DNA from: Paracamarosporium sp. OC-R06-R3 | Taxonomy: Eukaryota; Ascomycota; Dothideomycetes; Pleosporales; Didymosphaeriaceae | Length of the DNA stretch: 64,000 nucleotides | Direction of reading: 5' to 3' | Assembly (NCBI GenBank): GCA_019828545.1 | Contig: JACVRA010000064.1 | Coordinates: 186,001 to 250,000 of the forward strand | Program-made: the position numbers and the translations under genes | The notes under the pieces: model-generated | Told to the model about the DNA's origin: nothing | What the model saw: only the letters and a program-made list of their open reading frames with translations | The model's database searches: none | In this document: piece after piece, positions 45,128-56,411 of the stretch | How positions within the stretch are numbered: position 1 is the first letter of the stretch | How the letters are laid out: every line of letters begins with the position of its first letter

Positions 45128-48100
45128 CTACCACCTCCCCGCATTCCAAAACAACGACCCCAAACCCAATGTGCCAGCAAAATGAAACGCAATCCCCCAC
45201 GCCATCGCAAACAAGTACTTCGGGCTGAACACCGTCCAGATAAAAAGATGCGTCCTTAGCACAGTACAAGCCACCATCACGCTCCCAGTCGCCACACCCG
45301 TCCACAGCGTGGCCAGCCCCGCATGCCGTGTCCAAGCCTCACCACTCTCTCTTCTTTTCCGCCCCTCCTCCTCGCTTCTCGCCATACTCGCTAGATGTTC
45401 TCTCTCCTTTTGTACCCAGTCCCGGCTATCAACTTCATCCATGGCGATGTTACGACGTGGGCGCATTAGTGAAGAGAGGAGCAAGGAAGACGCGGCAGTA
45501 AAGTACAAAGGCCCAGCCCAGTTTGACAAGAAGAGGAGGACGCCGACGGCTAAGACATTGTAGCCTGAGACGCCGTTGTAGGCGTTTGAGAGGTCTATTG
45601 AGGAGATTGCGTTGGAGTTACCGAGGGCAAAGAAGGAGGTTTGGGTCAGGAGGAGGGCGGTTGTTGTTATTGCTGTTGGAGTGAGGTCGAGAAGTGCTTC
45701 GTGTAATTAGTATATGCTCCTGGATTTCTGGAGTGTGGAAAGGGAACCATCGCGAAATGGGGATATAAATGCGGTAACTTACATAGGAAGAAGAATTGAA
45801 AGCGGAAGAGAAGGTAAAGAGGAATGTTGTGGGCCTTGGTTTGCGTGACCAAGAAGAGGGAGAGTATATCGAAGAAGGCTACTGCGAGGTCTAGCGTCCA
45901 GTTAGCATATATATCTTAGTGTGGTTCGAGAGAAGGGATGCTTACCACCACTGCCTTCGCCTCGCCTATTCTTTCTTCTTTTCCACTCTGAGATGGTAAT
46001 CCACACCGCGCTCAACGCCGTGCCAAGGAATACCATCCTCACTACATCCACCAAACTTAGATCCTCCACCCACTGGATAAGTCCCTGATTAATACCATAC
46101 GTAAGCTCCGGTGCATCCCTCGCAGTGAATGCAAGCTTAAACACAAAGGCTGTAGCGCCTAGCGGCAGCACAGCTACCAACCCCATGAAACGGTTCGCAT
46201 CTACCGCATTTAGATCTTCGCTGCTACTTCCTTTGTCGAACACTGCAATCGAGCGCGCAACGTGCCTTGAAAGCCGGATCGCGATGTCCATGTACGTGGC
46301 ACCTACCAGAGCCCATAGCACGAACGAGTTGGTGCCGTGGAAGATCCCGCTGTGCACGATGTCGTCTGCACCTGCGTATTTCTGTCCTGTTTGATTCCAC
46401 CTGCGCACAATGCGATGTATGACCAGAAGCATAATTGCGGGGTGGAAGATAAACTTAGACTGCCACTCTTTGCGCGACTCGGAAATGAAGAGGTAGAAGA
46501 ACCAGCCGGAGGTAGCCCAGTACCAGAAGTTGTGCTCTTCTTCGACATATGAGGAGGCGAACATAAGGACGGCATAGAGGATGAGTATAAGAGCGTAAGC
46601 TACGCCTGCGGATGTAATGGGTCGGGGAGACGGAAGGGTGAGCAATGCCATCAAAACAGACAAAAATGCGAGAACGGTGCCTGTAGTGAGACGCGCGACA
46701 TCGTAGTTAGAAGCTGTGCTGGACATCTTCTCCTGGGCTGCGCCCATGAACTGCAAAGAGTATCAGCGGCGAAGTGCATTGCGGGAATTTAGAAGACTCA
46801 CCCAGTAGAGCTGCTCTTCTCTTAATTCCGGGGTTATATGTCTGCTGGAAGTCGACATGATATCTACGACACCATGCCATTTACACGCCAAGTCTTGTCC
46901 GTCGCTCTGCAACCATTAGTATCGATATTCATATGTCGCGGTTCTAACATACGAGAGGCGGTTCGCATTCTTTGGATATAGCCCGTGCCTTGTCCTCAAA
47001 GTTTAGGCTCGGATACGTAGCTTCCACGATCCTCTTTATCTGCCTTGCGTTTCTAAGTAACAGCCGGATTCGATCAGTCACTACATCATCAGCTATAGTC
47101 AAAAGGCTCAAAGCACCATACTCACTATTCGGCCAGAGATTCAGGAATTCGTTGATGAAAACACCCAGGTTATTCCTCGGAACCGGAAAGCCTAGTAAAC
47201 CTGCAAGCGTCGGCGCGATGTCGCTCTGTTCTATCATGCGGTAGTATTCAAACTCTCCACCTCCATCCTTTGGCTTGGTTGGGCTCTCTTTATTCGCGTG
47301 CTGAGTGATATCCTTCAGTTTCGGTGACATGAAGACTAGAGCTGGAGAAGTTTCTCCAGCTGCGCTGCCACCGTGGTTCCCACCCTCATTCATGCCGTGA
47401 TCTCCGGCAAGGACGAACAGTGTTTTCGACAGATGATCCTCGTTTTCAATGGCTGAATAGATGTCCCTGACAATACCATCCATCTCTTTTTGCTTCGGGA
47501 TCATGTTGGGGCTGCGAAAAGTTAGTCTCTGTAAACGACATGGACTATATATAATAACCTTTTGGGGCCTGCCTTATGCCCAATGTGATCCAGGCCCAAA
47601 TAGTGCATGATCATTGCATTCCAATCACTATTCAGCATCTCTTCAGGTACATGCCTCGTCACGTTGTTGTCTACCTCGGTGAAGTCCTGCAAAACACAAC
47701 AATCAATTTCTATTTCTTTACCTACTCGACTAGAACTACTGACCGATACAAAAAAACTGCTTGTGCCATCTGCACGTTCAAAAAAGCCTGGGAAAAGCTT
47801 CAACCATGTATCATCGCCGTACATGACCAGTTTGCCATTTTCCTTTGCCTTCAGCTGCGCGAGCCACGTATCTTGTGTGGAGAGTGTGGAGGTAGTGTCT
47901 GATTCGGCAAAGTTTAAAATCACGTCGAGGAAGGAGGGGATAGACCCGGTGGTAATGGCTTTAACTTTGGGCATGGTGATGGTTGGGGAGGCAGCGTGCG
48001 CTGTGAAAGGCAGGGCTGTGCCTTCGCGGATCAGACTGTGTCGCAAGTCAGTATGGTCCGATTATATGTTGTATTTCAACCCTCAAAAAACGTGCCTTTG

Positions 48101-48358
48101 TACAAAACCCATCCCACTCTCCTCCCCAAAGACGAAATCGCTCCGCAACGCGTCGACAACCATGAATACCAGCTTGTCGAAGGGCGCATTGGGTACGCTC
48201 CCTTTCCCCCAACCCATTATTTCTTCCCAGCCAAGCTCTTCATGCTCGGCCAGTCCTGGCATAAATGGCTTGTATGGAAAGAAGCCGGTCGCGAATATCA
48301 AGATCGCGATGGGAATGAGGAGGTTCGCGGTGGCGAGAAAGAGCGTCTGGAGCGCCAT
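45128..48358 (-). CDS. LAS21: GPI ethanolamine phosphate transferase 2 (Gpi7/Las21)
   Basis: Nine exons (48358-48096, 48035-47744, 47686-47559, 47511-47126, 47080-46953, 46906-46802, 46750-45946, 45890-45783, 45696-45128) give 927 residues. An N-terminal signal anchor (LIPIAILIFATGFFPYKPF) is followed by the lumenal alkaline-phosphatase-fold domain. Visible active-site elements are FMVVDALRSDF (Asp69), SPTITMPKVKAITTG with the nucleophilic Thr, LDHIGHKAGP, and LAGDHGMNEGGNHGG. A multi-span C-terminal half carries the family marks SSTASNYDVARL, EEEHNFWYW, and SNAISSIDLSNAYNGVSGYN. In the ER this enzyme adds ethanolamine phosphate to the second mannose of the GPI anchor. Intron 1 begins with GC (AAG then GCACGT), the only non-GT donor found here. 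Intron 4 is 45 nt and stop-free, so its retention would add 15 residues. Confidence 0.95.
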
Positions 48359-48866
48359 TGTGGCGGTAATCACGTAGAAACGTTCGACTATCCTAGTATT
48401 TTAGTTCGCTTTGGCGCGGGATTTTATTGTTCACGGCATCCTGAGACTGCATGAAATTGAGACAGACACAAAGTCCTCAACTTTCCCACATCGCGTTCAG
48501 GGTCTGACGCTAATCCTAGAAACAGCCTAGCTTTACACGCTCAGACAGCCAATGACATCACTACATGGCATCTTCACCCCAGCTTACATCCCCCGGTCAC
48601 ACCTTTTCAATCTGACTATCTCCATGCATTGCTCGCCATTGGGACGCTACCATACATTCCCGAGCTTGAGGTCAGTCCATTCCGTAACCTTCCGTCCCTC
48701 TAGGATCGCGAATCTTGGAAATCGCTCTTTTAGAGTTGTAACCGGAAGCTATCACGAGGATCTGCCGAAAAAACTCGCGGTGTACTTGAGACAGAGAACC
48801 ATCGCAAAGTACAAGAAACACAGCGAGACGTACAACAATCTCAGACCAATCGGGAACCAAGGCGCA
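48359..48866. promoter_or_regulatory. Divergent region, LAS21 / FUN14 gene
   Basis: It separates the LAS21 start (-) and the chosen FUN14 start (+). The right part (from 48552) is open in the FUN14 frame for 105 codons and may be leader or an N-terminal extension. No repeats are seen. Confidence 0.45.
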
Positions 48867-49523
48867 ATGGCATTTCTGCTTCCCGGTCTTCGTCGCGGCC
48901 TCATGCTATCCACTCCACTCATCCTCTCGGCACCGCTTTTAATACAAACAGTCAAACGACCCATCTTGTGCGACAGTCCTGACCCGTTATCAAAAATTAC
49001 GTCTGATCTACGGAACAACTACGCCCACGAAGCGCAAACACCTGTCATCAAAACCTCCGGCGCTCCAAACCCTCGAGCAATCCGCCAAATCAGCCTCGGC
49101 AGCATCCTAGGCGTCCTTGCCGGCCTAGGCGTGAGTGTGTTCAGCAAACCATTAGCAGTCCTGATAGGACTGGGCATCGTGTGTGTTCAGGTACGTATAG
49201 AGGTGAATGGCACGAGTTCCATTTGATATCATGCTATTTTGAAGGAGAGGGGGATATCTCGAAAGCACGCTGGGGCTATGCTATGTGCCATTCCGCCGCC
49301 GTCTATGCAGGTCTATGCGTGTTTTGCCATGGAGAAGTATGAGAAGCACAAGAGCTGACGCATTGTATAGTTCCTTGAGAACCGCGGTATCCATCTCGTT
49401 CCATATTCATTCCTACAACGAAGGTTTAAGGAAACGAACATACGATCGTTGATCCAGGACAATGTTGCATTTAAGCTCTCTTTTGGCGCAACATTTGCTT
49501 TGGCCGCGTTCACAGAGTTTTAA
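48867..49523 (+). CDS. FUN14-family mitochondrial outer-membrane protein
   Basis: Two exons (48867-49190, 49371-49523) give 158 residues. The FUN14 domain fills the C-terminal half: RQISLGSILGVLAGLGVSVFSKPLAVLIGLGIVCVQ, then after a 180-nt intron FLENRGIHLVPYS and DNVAFKLSFGATFALAAFTEF at the end. Two or three short Gly-rich membrane helices fit the family, whose animal member FUNDC1 is a mitophagy receptor. No clear LC3/Atg8-interacting motif is evident, so a mitophagy role is not supported directly. The ATG at 48867 has good context and begins MAFLLPGLRRGLM, a basic hydrophobic N-terminus fitting a mitochondrial protein. An upstream in-frame ATG at 48552 would add 105 low-conservation residues. 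Confidence 0.85.
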
Positions 49524-49575
49524 TACGATGTGAGAAAAGCAGGATATTAGTGCAAGGCAACGTTTGGTGATCGTT

Positions 49576-52500
49576 CTAGTAGTTGAAGCGATGCCCTGGA
49601 TGTATGGTCTGCGGGGCAAATTGCATGTGAAGCTGCTTACAGCTCTGCCAGAATGCCTTGACTGCTTCTTTGAATGCAGTCGAATTCTTCGCATTCCTGT
49701 ATATAGGTTAGCTTGCTGTCATTAAACTGTTCTAGAAGACATACCTCATTAGGCTCTCAGTGAACTTCCGGACCATGTCTTGCACCGCTTGCTCACCCTG
49801 CACTCTCTGCAAAAGCGGCTGTTCCGATAAGGCAGAGCTTATGTAGGCTTTGGAATGGCGGTCGTTCTGGATGAGTTTCCGAAGTGGAATAACAATATGG
49901 TCCAGACTAGTAGCATCGACCTCTCCACTGATATTTGCGATTAAGGCAAACGTGACTGCTTGCCCGAAGTGGTCGACAATTTCTTGGCACATCGCTTGAT
50001 CAGGATTGCCACTACTGGCAATCTTCTCGATAATGTCTCGCCATAAGGCAGCAGCGGCTCTCTTTGGCAAGACTTCTGGCGACTTGATGCATTCAACAGA
50101 GAAGTCGAAAGTGCCCTTCAAAATATCTGGATGCTCATGCTTCAAGATGGAAGCGTTCTGCTTGATGAAACTCTGAATAAGTTCGATGCACCCAACGGAC
50201 ACTTCTGGTTCATTTCTTGGGTGTTGAAGCGCTTGCATGATACCTAGATCGTAATGGAGAAGGCGCTGGGCTTGTGACTCGAATTCGCTGGATCCTTTAT
50301 GGCAAGAGACCCAGCAACAGGCCGTTTCCAATACATAGGTCAGCCTAGGCGTCTGCAGAGTTGTTCTTGTGATATAATCGACAGCAGCAGCGGCGGGTAA
50401 CACAAAAGGTCCTGGTCCCATCTCTTTGAACCCAGCACGCAAAACGTTGCAAGCTGACTCAATGATCTCATCGTTTGCGGGAAACACCTGGGTGAGATAG
50501 GTAATAAAATTGAGGACCTGGGTTTGTATATCCTTTCCGGGCCCTTGTGTCCAGAATGACGATTCAATGTTTGTTCCATCCAAGTCGACAACGCCGTCAT
50601 CTGGAGCTTGAAGCGCCTTTCCAACGCAAGACAAACACTTCAAAGCAGTCAATGCAAGCACTAGCCCTTGCTCTGGATCATTGCCGTCTTTGGTAAGATT
50701 GAGGGCTTGCATCGCATCGCGCGCAATATACTGAAACAAGTGTTGGAGACCGGCCAATTGCTTTTCTTCAGACGAGTCGGCTTGCACGATTGCCGCAATT
50801 CCTTCTAAGACCTTGCTCTTTGTAGACTCCTCCGCGGTCGAATACGTAAGGAATTGATCATACATCTGGAAGAAAGATGGAAGCTCGCCGGTTAGCGTTC
50901 TCCTGCATTCCGAGCATAATGACGCGAATGACTTAGCAGCGCCTTGGGCCAGCGACGGCTGAGCTAAAGCACCCAATAGGAACGGAAGGACTTGGGGTAA
51001 AAAGCGTGGATTGCGCATAAAGAAGTGGTTGAAAGCTGCGACAAGATCAACTGCTGTTCTTCTTGTCACAGCGGGAATGTTGACGTTTTCGGATATAGTC
51101 GTGAAGAGAGGACGTTCGAATAATCGATTGAGCTTGTCGTCAACGGCAGTCAACGCGTCAGCGAGTGATATCAGACAGAAGAGCCCTGCTTCAAGCTCAA
51201 GCCACTGCTTCGTTTCCAAAGCGCGTATGGAGAAATCGATGAACTGCTCAGTTAATTCATTCCGTAGGAGTTCAAAGGCCTCCATTGTTATGTCTCGGAC
51301 GTCCATACGAAACACCTTGAAGGTCTTTTTGGAGTCCGAATCCCAAGTTTTAGTGACTTCCGTAGGCGGATAAATAATTTTATGCAACAGTTCAGCGATT
51401 GCCTGGAAGACGTGGTTCCTTGCAAAGGTAAACCAAGGAGGGTATTCTTCTTCTGAATAGAGGAAAGACTCTTCGGCTATTGCGGATATGTAGGTACTCC
51501 AGAAGTCCAGTGCGAGTAAAGCTACTTCATCCTCGACTCCAACAGGGTCTGGATATTTGAGTAGTTCGTGCAAGAAGGCTACAAATTGATCAGTACGCAG
51601 TCACACCTCAAAATTAAAGACAGCCGTGCTAGACTTACATAAAACTTGCTGATAGTGAGCATTGTCAGGCTCTTGATAGAGCTTTTTCGTCTCGACTAGC
51701 TCTGTCCCATAACCGACTATTATCCGCGCCAACGAGACGGTCTCAGCGTCAAGGTCTTTAAGAATATCAAGACCCCATTGACTAGTTATTACTGCCCACA
51801 ACATATGCAGGTGTTTCTCCTCAAAGAATTTCGGGTAGCCCTCCAGTACATCGGCGACAAATTCCATGGCATCGTCAACATGATATTCGAGGCAGGAAAA
51901 GGAAAGCTCAGTGACTGAGCGTAGATGTCTAAGTTTCTCGGGCACAGGTTTGAACTCAGACTGCGCATAGAATATCCAACCCTAGAGTAGTCAGCATGTG
52001 CATCACTGGTGACAGATAGAACCCACGAGGAAGCATTTGAGAGACGCGACACTCAACTTTTCTCCAACTTGTAACAACCGCTCATAGTTTGGATCATTAG
52101 GCGGTGTCGATAGGTACTTAATGCCTCTCCCGAAAGAAACCTGCAGTAAGACCTCTACAGCTTCTACGTTCACTATCATGCGTTCATGAGGCTTTCGACT
52201 TGGGCAAATCAGCGAGATCTCATTCCTCTCATCATCAACGACTTACTCAGGGCTGTTTGACAACTTCTTTGTCTCATCAGCCAGGTTCATCGCAAACTCC
52301 AACAGGATCAATAGCTGTTCATCAGGTAGCGGAGGAATGACATCCCAAGTAGAAGGGTGGTTTTCGGTATCCAGAGTTGGCTGTCGCAATGCGAACGAAA
52401 GTGTCAAACTTCGGATACATTCTGTCCATGATGAAATGGGCTTGGTGAAATATTGAGCAAGTGTCGAGCATAATTTCCGTGTAGCGGCGGAAGAGCTTGG

Positions 52501-52903
52501 GTGCGTCACGAGATGATGCTAACAAAGGTTAGCTACAAATCACCACGAGGTGGCAAAAGACACACAATAAGCTTGGAAAGTAATTGCGTCGATTCTTCTT
52601 CGCTCAAACCTGATCTACTAGGCGTTAGTAACGAGATATAAGCTTCAGGAGGTCGCAAAAATCTTACGAATCGGCATTGACTTTCACAGTGAGTGTCAGT
52701 GCCCCAAAGAATCGCACATTCTCGTCAGGATTGTTCAGAAGCGCGTCGCCAATCTCCCAACCCTGAGGAGATCTCTGCAGGACACGTAGCGTGGCTTCCG
52801 TCTCGGGGATCTTTCTCGCATGGCCAGGATCATAAAGTGTCTTGACCAGTCCTTCGATGTCCGGCAGAGCCAACGGAAGCGCTTGGGCTTGTGGCACTGC
52901 CAT
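49576..52903 (-). CDS. KAP122: Importin-13/Kap122-type karyopherin beta
   Basis: Seven exons (52903-52668, 52617-52566, 52518-52247, 52198-52027, 51981-51639, 51578-49745, 49696-49576) give 1009 residues. The protein is built of HEAT repeats throughout. The N-terminal region shows LPDIEGLVKTLYDPG, LQRSPQGWEIGDALL and NVRFFGALTLTVKVN, the importin-beta N-domain pattern that contacts Ran. LRKLCSTLAQYFTKP-like text (here TRKLCSTLAQYFT) follows. Conserved text continues through TRRTAVDLVAAFNHFF and to the last short exon. Overall length and text fit the importin-13/Kap122 (Pdr6) branch, which carries cargo through nuclear pores in both directions. Cargo is not predictable. The start at 52903 (MAVPQAQ) is the first ATG in frame. 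The acceptor before CGAAAG ends in AAG and is the least certain junction. Confidence 0.9.
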
Positions 52904-53531
52904 GGTGGTTGTGGGGAGTTTAGGCGACGTTGACTGCTTGTTCACAGATAGTAGCGGACCAATTTGCTGACTGGTTCTCTGATTGTTAGTCTACTGTATT
53001 CCGGGTGCACCGCGCGAGCCATGGTCGCCAGCTTCAAGTTGATTTGAGTGAACCCCGGATTGGGGTTGTCGTCCGCTGGAAGAATGACTCGCTAGACTCG
53101 AAGGAACCAGCATACGATCACATACCTATGAGCAAATCCTGTAACTTTTCCCCGGTGAAATATGCTGTGGTGTTAGCAAGCCTAGGAAGCTATTGCACGC
53201 TTTGTTAGCGCGCAGAATGGTATAACAAGGCTTTGCCTCAGTCAGTCCGTGGCTCTGGCAGGATGCATCTACCTGCTTTCGTGCGCCGGGAGACTGGGAA
53301 GCGAATTAACAAGGCCCGCAAGCATCGTCACAGCGTCCAGGGTGTGGATCCGCCAGTGGAGGGCGGTGCTGCGAAGGATCTTCTGGTCGTCGTGGTGCTG
53401 GTGGGATGGCTTGGCAAGAGCGAGGCTGTAGAAAGACGCTAGGCTAGCCGGGCAGGTGCGACCAGTCGATGGCTGCAGTCGCGGGGCAGGCGCATGCAGC
53501 TGGAATAAGACCCGCTGCGGGAAAGCCATTC
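52904..53531. promoter_or_regulatory. Divergent region, karyopherin / aminopeptidase P
   Basis: 628 bp separates the two divergent starts and should hold both promoters. Short open frames inside have no motif. No RNA gene is seen. Confidence 0.45.
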
Positions 53532-55644
53532 ATGCTGTTCTCGCGCCTCTTTTCACGCACGCACGCGACTTCGGCAGCCTGTGTAGCTAGAGGCCTGCCC
53601 CTTCACCCCCAAAGAGCCTTTCACGCCTCAGCCGTCCGCCGTTTACTCGACATGGAGAAAGTCAACACCTCTGAGCGGCTCGCCGAGCTCCGTCGGCTCA
53701 TGAAGGAACGTCGGATAGACGTCTACAGTACGGTCGAGTATTCCGAAGACATAACACCCAGTCTCTAACGAACCGACAGTGGTGCCTTCCCATGACAGTC
53801 ACCAGAGCGAGTACATTGCGCCTTGTGATGCACGCCGCGGTCTGATACCCCCACCAATGTCCTTCCTCGCTCGTACTGAGACAGACCAGCGTACATAAGC
53901 GGATTTTCGGGCTCTGCCGGCTACGCAGTCATCACTCATAAAAAGGCCGCTCTTTCCACCGACGGACGCTACTTCAACCAAGCCGAGAAACAGCTCGACG
54001 GCAACTGGGAGCTCCTCAAGCAAGGGCTACAAGACGTACCCACAATACAAGAATGGACGGCAGACCAGGTTGCAGGGGGGAAGGTTGTGGGTGTCGATCC
54101 GGCAGTAGTGACGGCGGGAGATGCTCGCAAGCTTGCCGACAAGATCAAGAAGAAGGGCGGCGACTACAAGGCAGTGGAGGAGAACCTAATTGACCTGGTG
54201 TGGGGCAAAGAGAGACCGCAACGACCGAGCGAAAAAGTCATCGTGCAGCCGCTGCAATATTCGGGCAAGAAGTTCGATGACAAGATCGCGGACATTCGAA
54301 AGGAGCTAGAAAAGAGGAAGAGTTTAGGATTCGTCGCATCAATGCTGGATGAGATCGCGTGGTTATACAACCTGCGTGGTAGCGAGTGCGTTGATCTTGC
54401 CATTCGTGCTACTTAAGCTGACTGTCTGCAGTATTCCGTACAACCCGGTATTCTTTTCATACGCCGTAGTCACACCAACGCAGGCCACATTATACATCGA
54501 TGAAAGCAAGCTGACATCGGAAGCCAAAGAGCATCTCGGCAATAAGGTGACCATAAAGCCATACGATGCCATCTTCGGCGACATCGCGGCTCTTAGCGCT
54601 GAAGCGTTCGAAACCAATGGCGAGACAACAGAGAAGAAGAAATTCCTGACGTCTAACCGAGCGTCGTGGGCCTTAAACAAAGCTCTTGGTGGCGAAGAAC
54701 GCGTGGATGAGGTCCGTAGTCCTATCGGAGACGCGAAAGCGGTGAAGAACGAGGTCGAACTCGAAGGTATGCGAAGATGCCACATCCGGGACGGCGCCGC
54801 ATTATCGGAATACTTTGCATGGTTGGAGGACCAGCTGATCAACCAAAAATCTACACTCGATGAGGTAGACGCAGCAGATAAGCTAGAGTCAATCCGCGCA
54901 AAGCACGACCTCTTTATGGGCTTGTCCTTTGACACAATATCCTCCACCGGAGCCAACGCTGCGGTAATACATTATAAGCCTGAGAAAGGATTATGCTCCG
55001 TCATAGACCCCAAAGCCATATATCTCTGCGACTCTGGCGGCCAGTACCAGGACGGTACCACTGATACCACCCGCACCCTCCACTTTGGCGAACCTACAGA
55101 AACCGAGAAGACGGCATACACTCTTGTTCTCAAGGGAAACATTGCGCTTGAGCGAGTGAGGTTCCCCAAAGGAACAACCGGTTTTGCTCTCGACGCTTTA
55201 GCTAGACAATTCTTATGGGCTGAGGGCCTCGATTACCGGCATGGCACCGGCCACGGCGTTGGCTCCTTCCTCAACGTTCACGAAGAACCCATTGGCATCG
55301 GTACTCGTGTTCAATATTCCGAGATTGCTCTAGCTGTAGGCAACGTTGTGTCAGACGAGCCCGGGTACTACGAGGACGGCAAATTCGGTGTTCGCATTGA
55401 AAATATGGTCTTGATCAAGGAAGTGGAGACGAAGCATAAATTCGGCGACAAGCCATACCTTGGTTTTGAGCGGGTCACCATGACACCACATTGCCGGAAA
55501 CTCGTGGACACTAGCCTATTGACCGAAGACGAGAAGTTATTCATCAACGAGTATCACCAGGAGGTCTTCGACAAGACCAGCAGGTTCTTCGAGAATGACT
55601 CGCTGACCTTGGCTTGGCTTAAGCGTGAGACTGCGCCCTACTGA
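53532..55644 (+). CDS. Xaa-Pro aminopeptidase P (M24B metalloprotease)
   Basis: Four exons (53532-53727, 53780-53839, 53890-54385, 54432-55644) give 654 residues. Creatinase-type N-domains carry [41 protein letters not shown] and [18 protein letters not shown]. The catalytic pita-bread domain shows [18 protein letters not shown] (two Asp ligands), the [14 protein letters not shown]is ligand, [10 protein letters not shown] and VRIENM (Glu ligands). All dinuclear-metal ligands are present. The enzyme releases N-terminal residues that precede proline. The first 40 residues are Arg/Ser/Ala-rich with [10 protein letters not shown], a presequence-like cleavage region. A second in-frame ATG at 53652 (GACATGG, strong context) would give the cytosolic enzyme, and no ATG in any frame lies between the two. 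Dual localisation is inference. Confidence 0.95.
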
Positions 55645-56236
55645 TTACAATGGAATACAGCACGCCCTTGTAGGACCTATACATAGCGTTTGCGGCGTCT
55701 AGTCTTGCTTTTCGGGAGCATTGGCTCTTGGGTTGGTCTCTCGGCATCCCGCGGCTCAGTATGCATGATATCCGGCGTTGTGTTCTCACCCCAAGTCCGA
55801 CTTCGCGACTAGTAAATATTTTATACATCTATGATACCATGTAGTCAGGCATTCGACTCAGACCGAATCCTCGATCTGGCTAAGACAAGGTTCACGGCTG
55901 CAGGGCCCACTCCGCTCCCGCTCTTTTACGTAGATCGACACACTCATATCAATAATCAGCTCAAACCACCGATGCATCAATTCGGGCTACCAGTCAATCA
56001 TTGGCCATAAGCTGTGACAAGGGAGAGCAACAACTCGCAAAGTAGTTCCCGCATCCTGATTGGGGTGTTCGGTGCGGCGCAATCGGAGGCTATGGCTACT
56101 GACGGACTTTTGCTTGTGTGGGGTTGCGACCAACGGCGCGGGGCAGCGGCTTCGCGGTCTCGCCTCCGGCGGGCAATTGTTTATGCATCAGCTTCTTTTT
56201 TCTGCAAGTGGTCTTGGGTTTAGCATCAGATTATTT

Positions 56237-56243
56237 TGACTCA
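56237..56243 (+). promoter_or_regulatory. Gcn4/CpcA-type site TGACTCA (distal) upstream of PDX1
   Basis: Perfect TGASTCA core 168 bp before the PDX1 ATG. Yeast SNZ1, the PDX1 counterpart, is induced on amino-acid starvation through Gcn4. Confidence 0.62.
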
Positions 56244-56290
56244 CAGTCCGCACGACCTTCCGTTCTCTGTACATCTTGCATTGACACATT

Positions 56291-56297
56291 TGACTCA
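56291..56297 (+). promoter_or_regulatory. Gcn4/CpcA-type site TGACTCA (proximal) upstream of PDX1
   Basis: Second perfect TGACTCA, 54 bp from the first and 114 bp before the ATG. The spacing is close to that of the pair upstream of GRS1 (58 bp). Confidence 0.62.
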
Positions 56298-56411
56298 CCT
56301 CATTCGCCGGTCCTCAACCCTCTCACTTCAGTGTTTGGACATAAAAGAGCCCATCGCCACTCCAGCTATTCGACTCTAGTTAAGAGACTTGAGAGACAAT
56401 CAAACGATACA

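Larger units (their letters stand above)
55645..56411. promoter_or_regulatory. Upstream region of PDX1
   Basis: It holds the aminopeptidase 3' UTR and the PDX1 promoter. Two perfect TGACTCA elements lie at 56237-56243 and 56291-56297. The sequence near 56,330-56,400 is C/A-rich, as expected of a leader. Confidence 0.55.
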
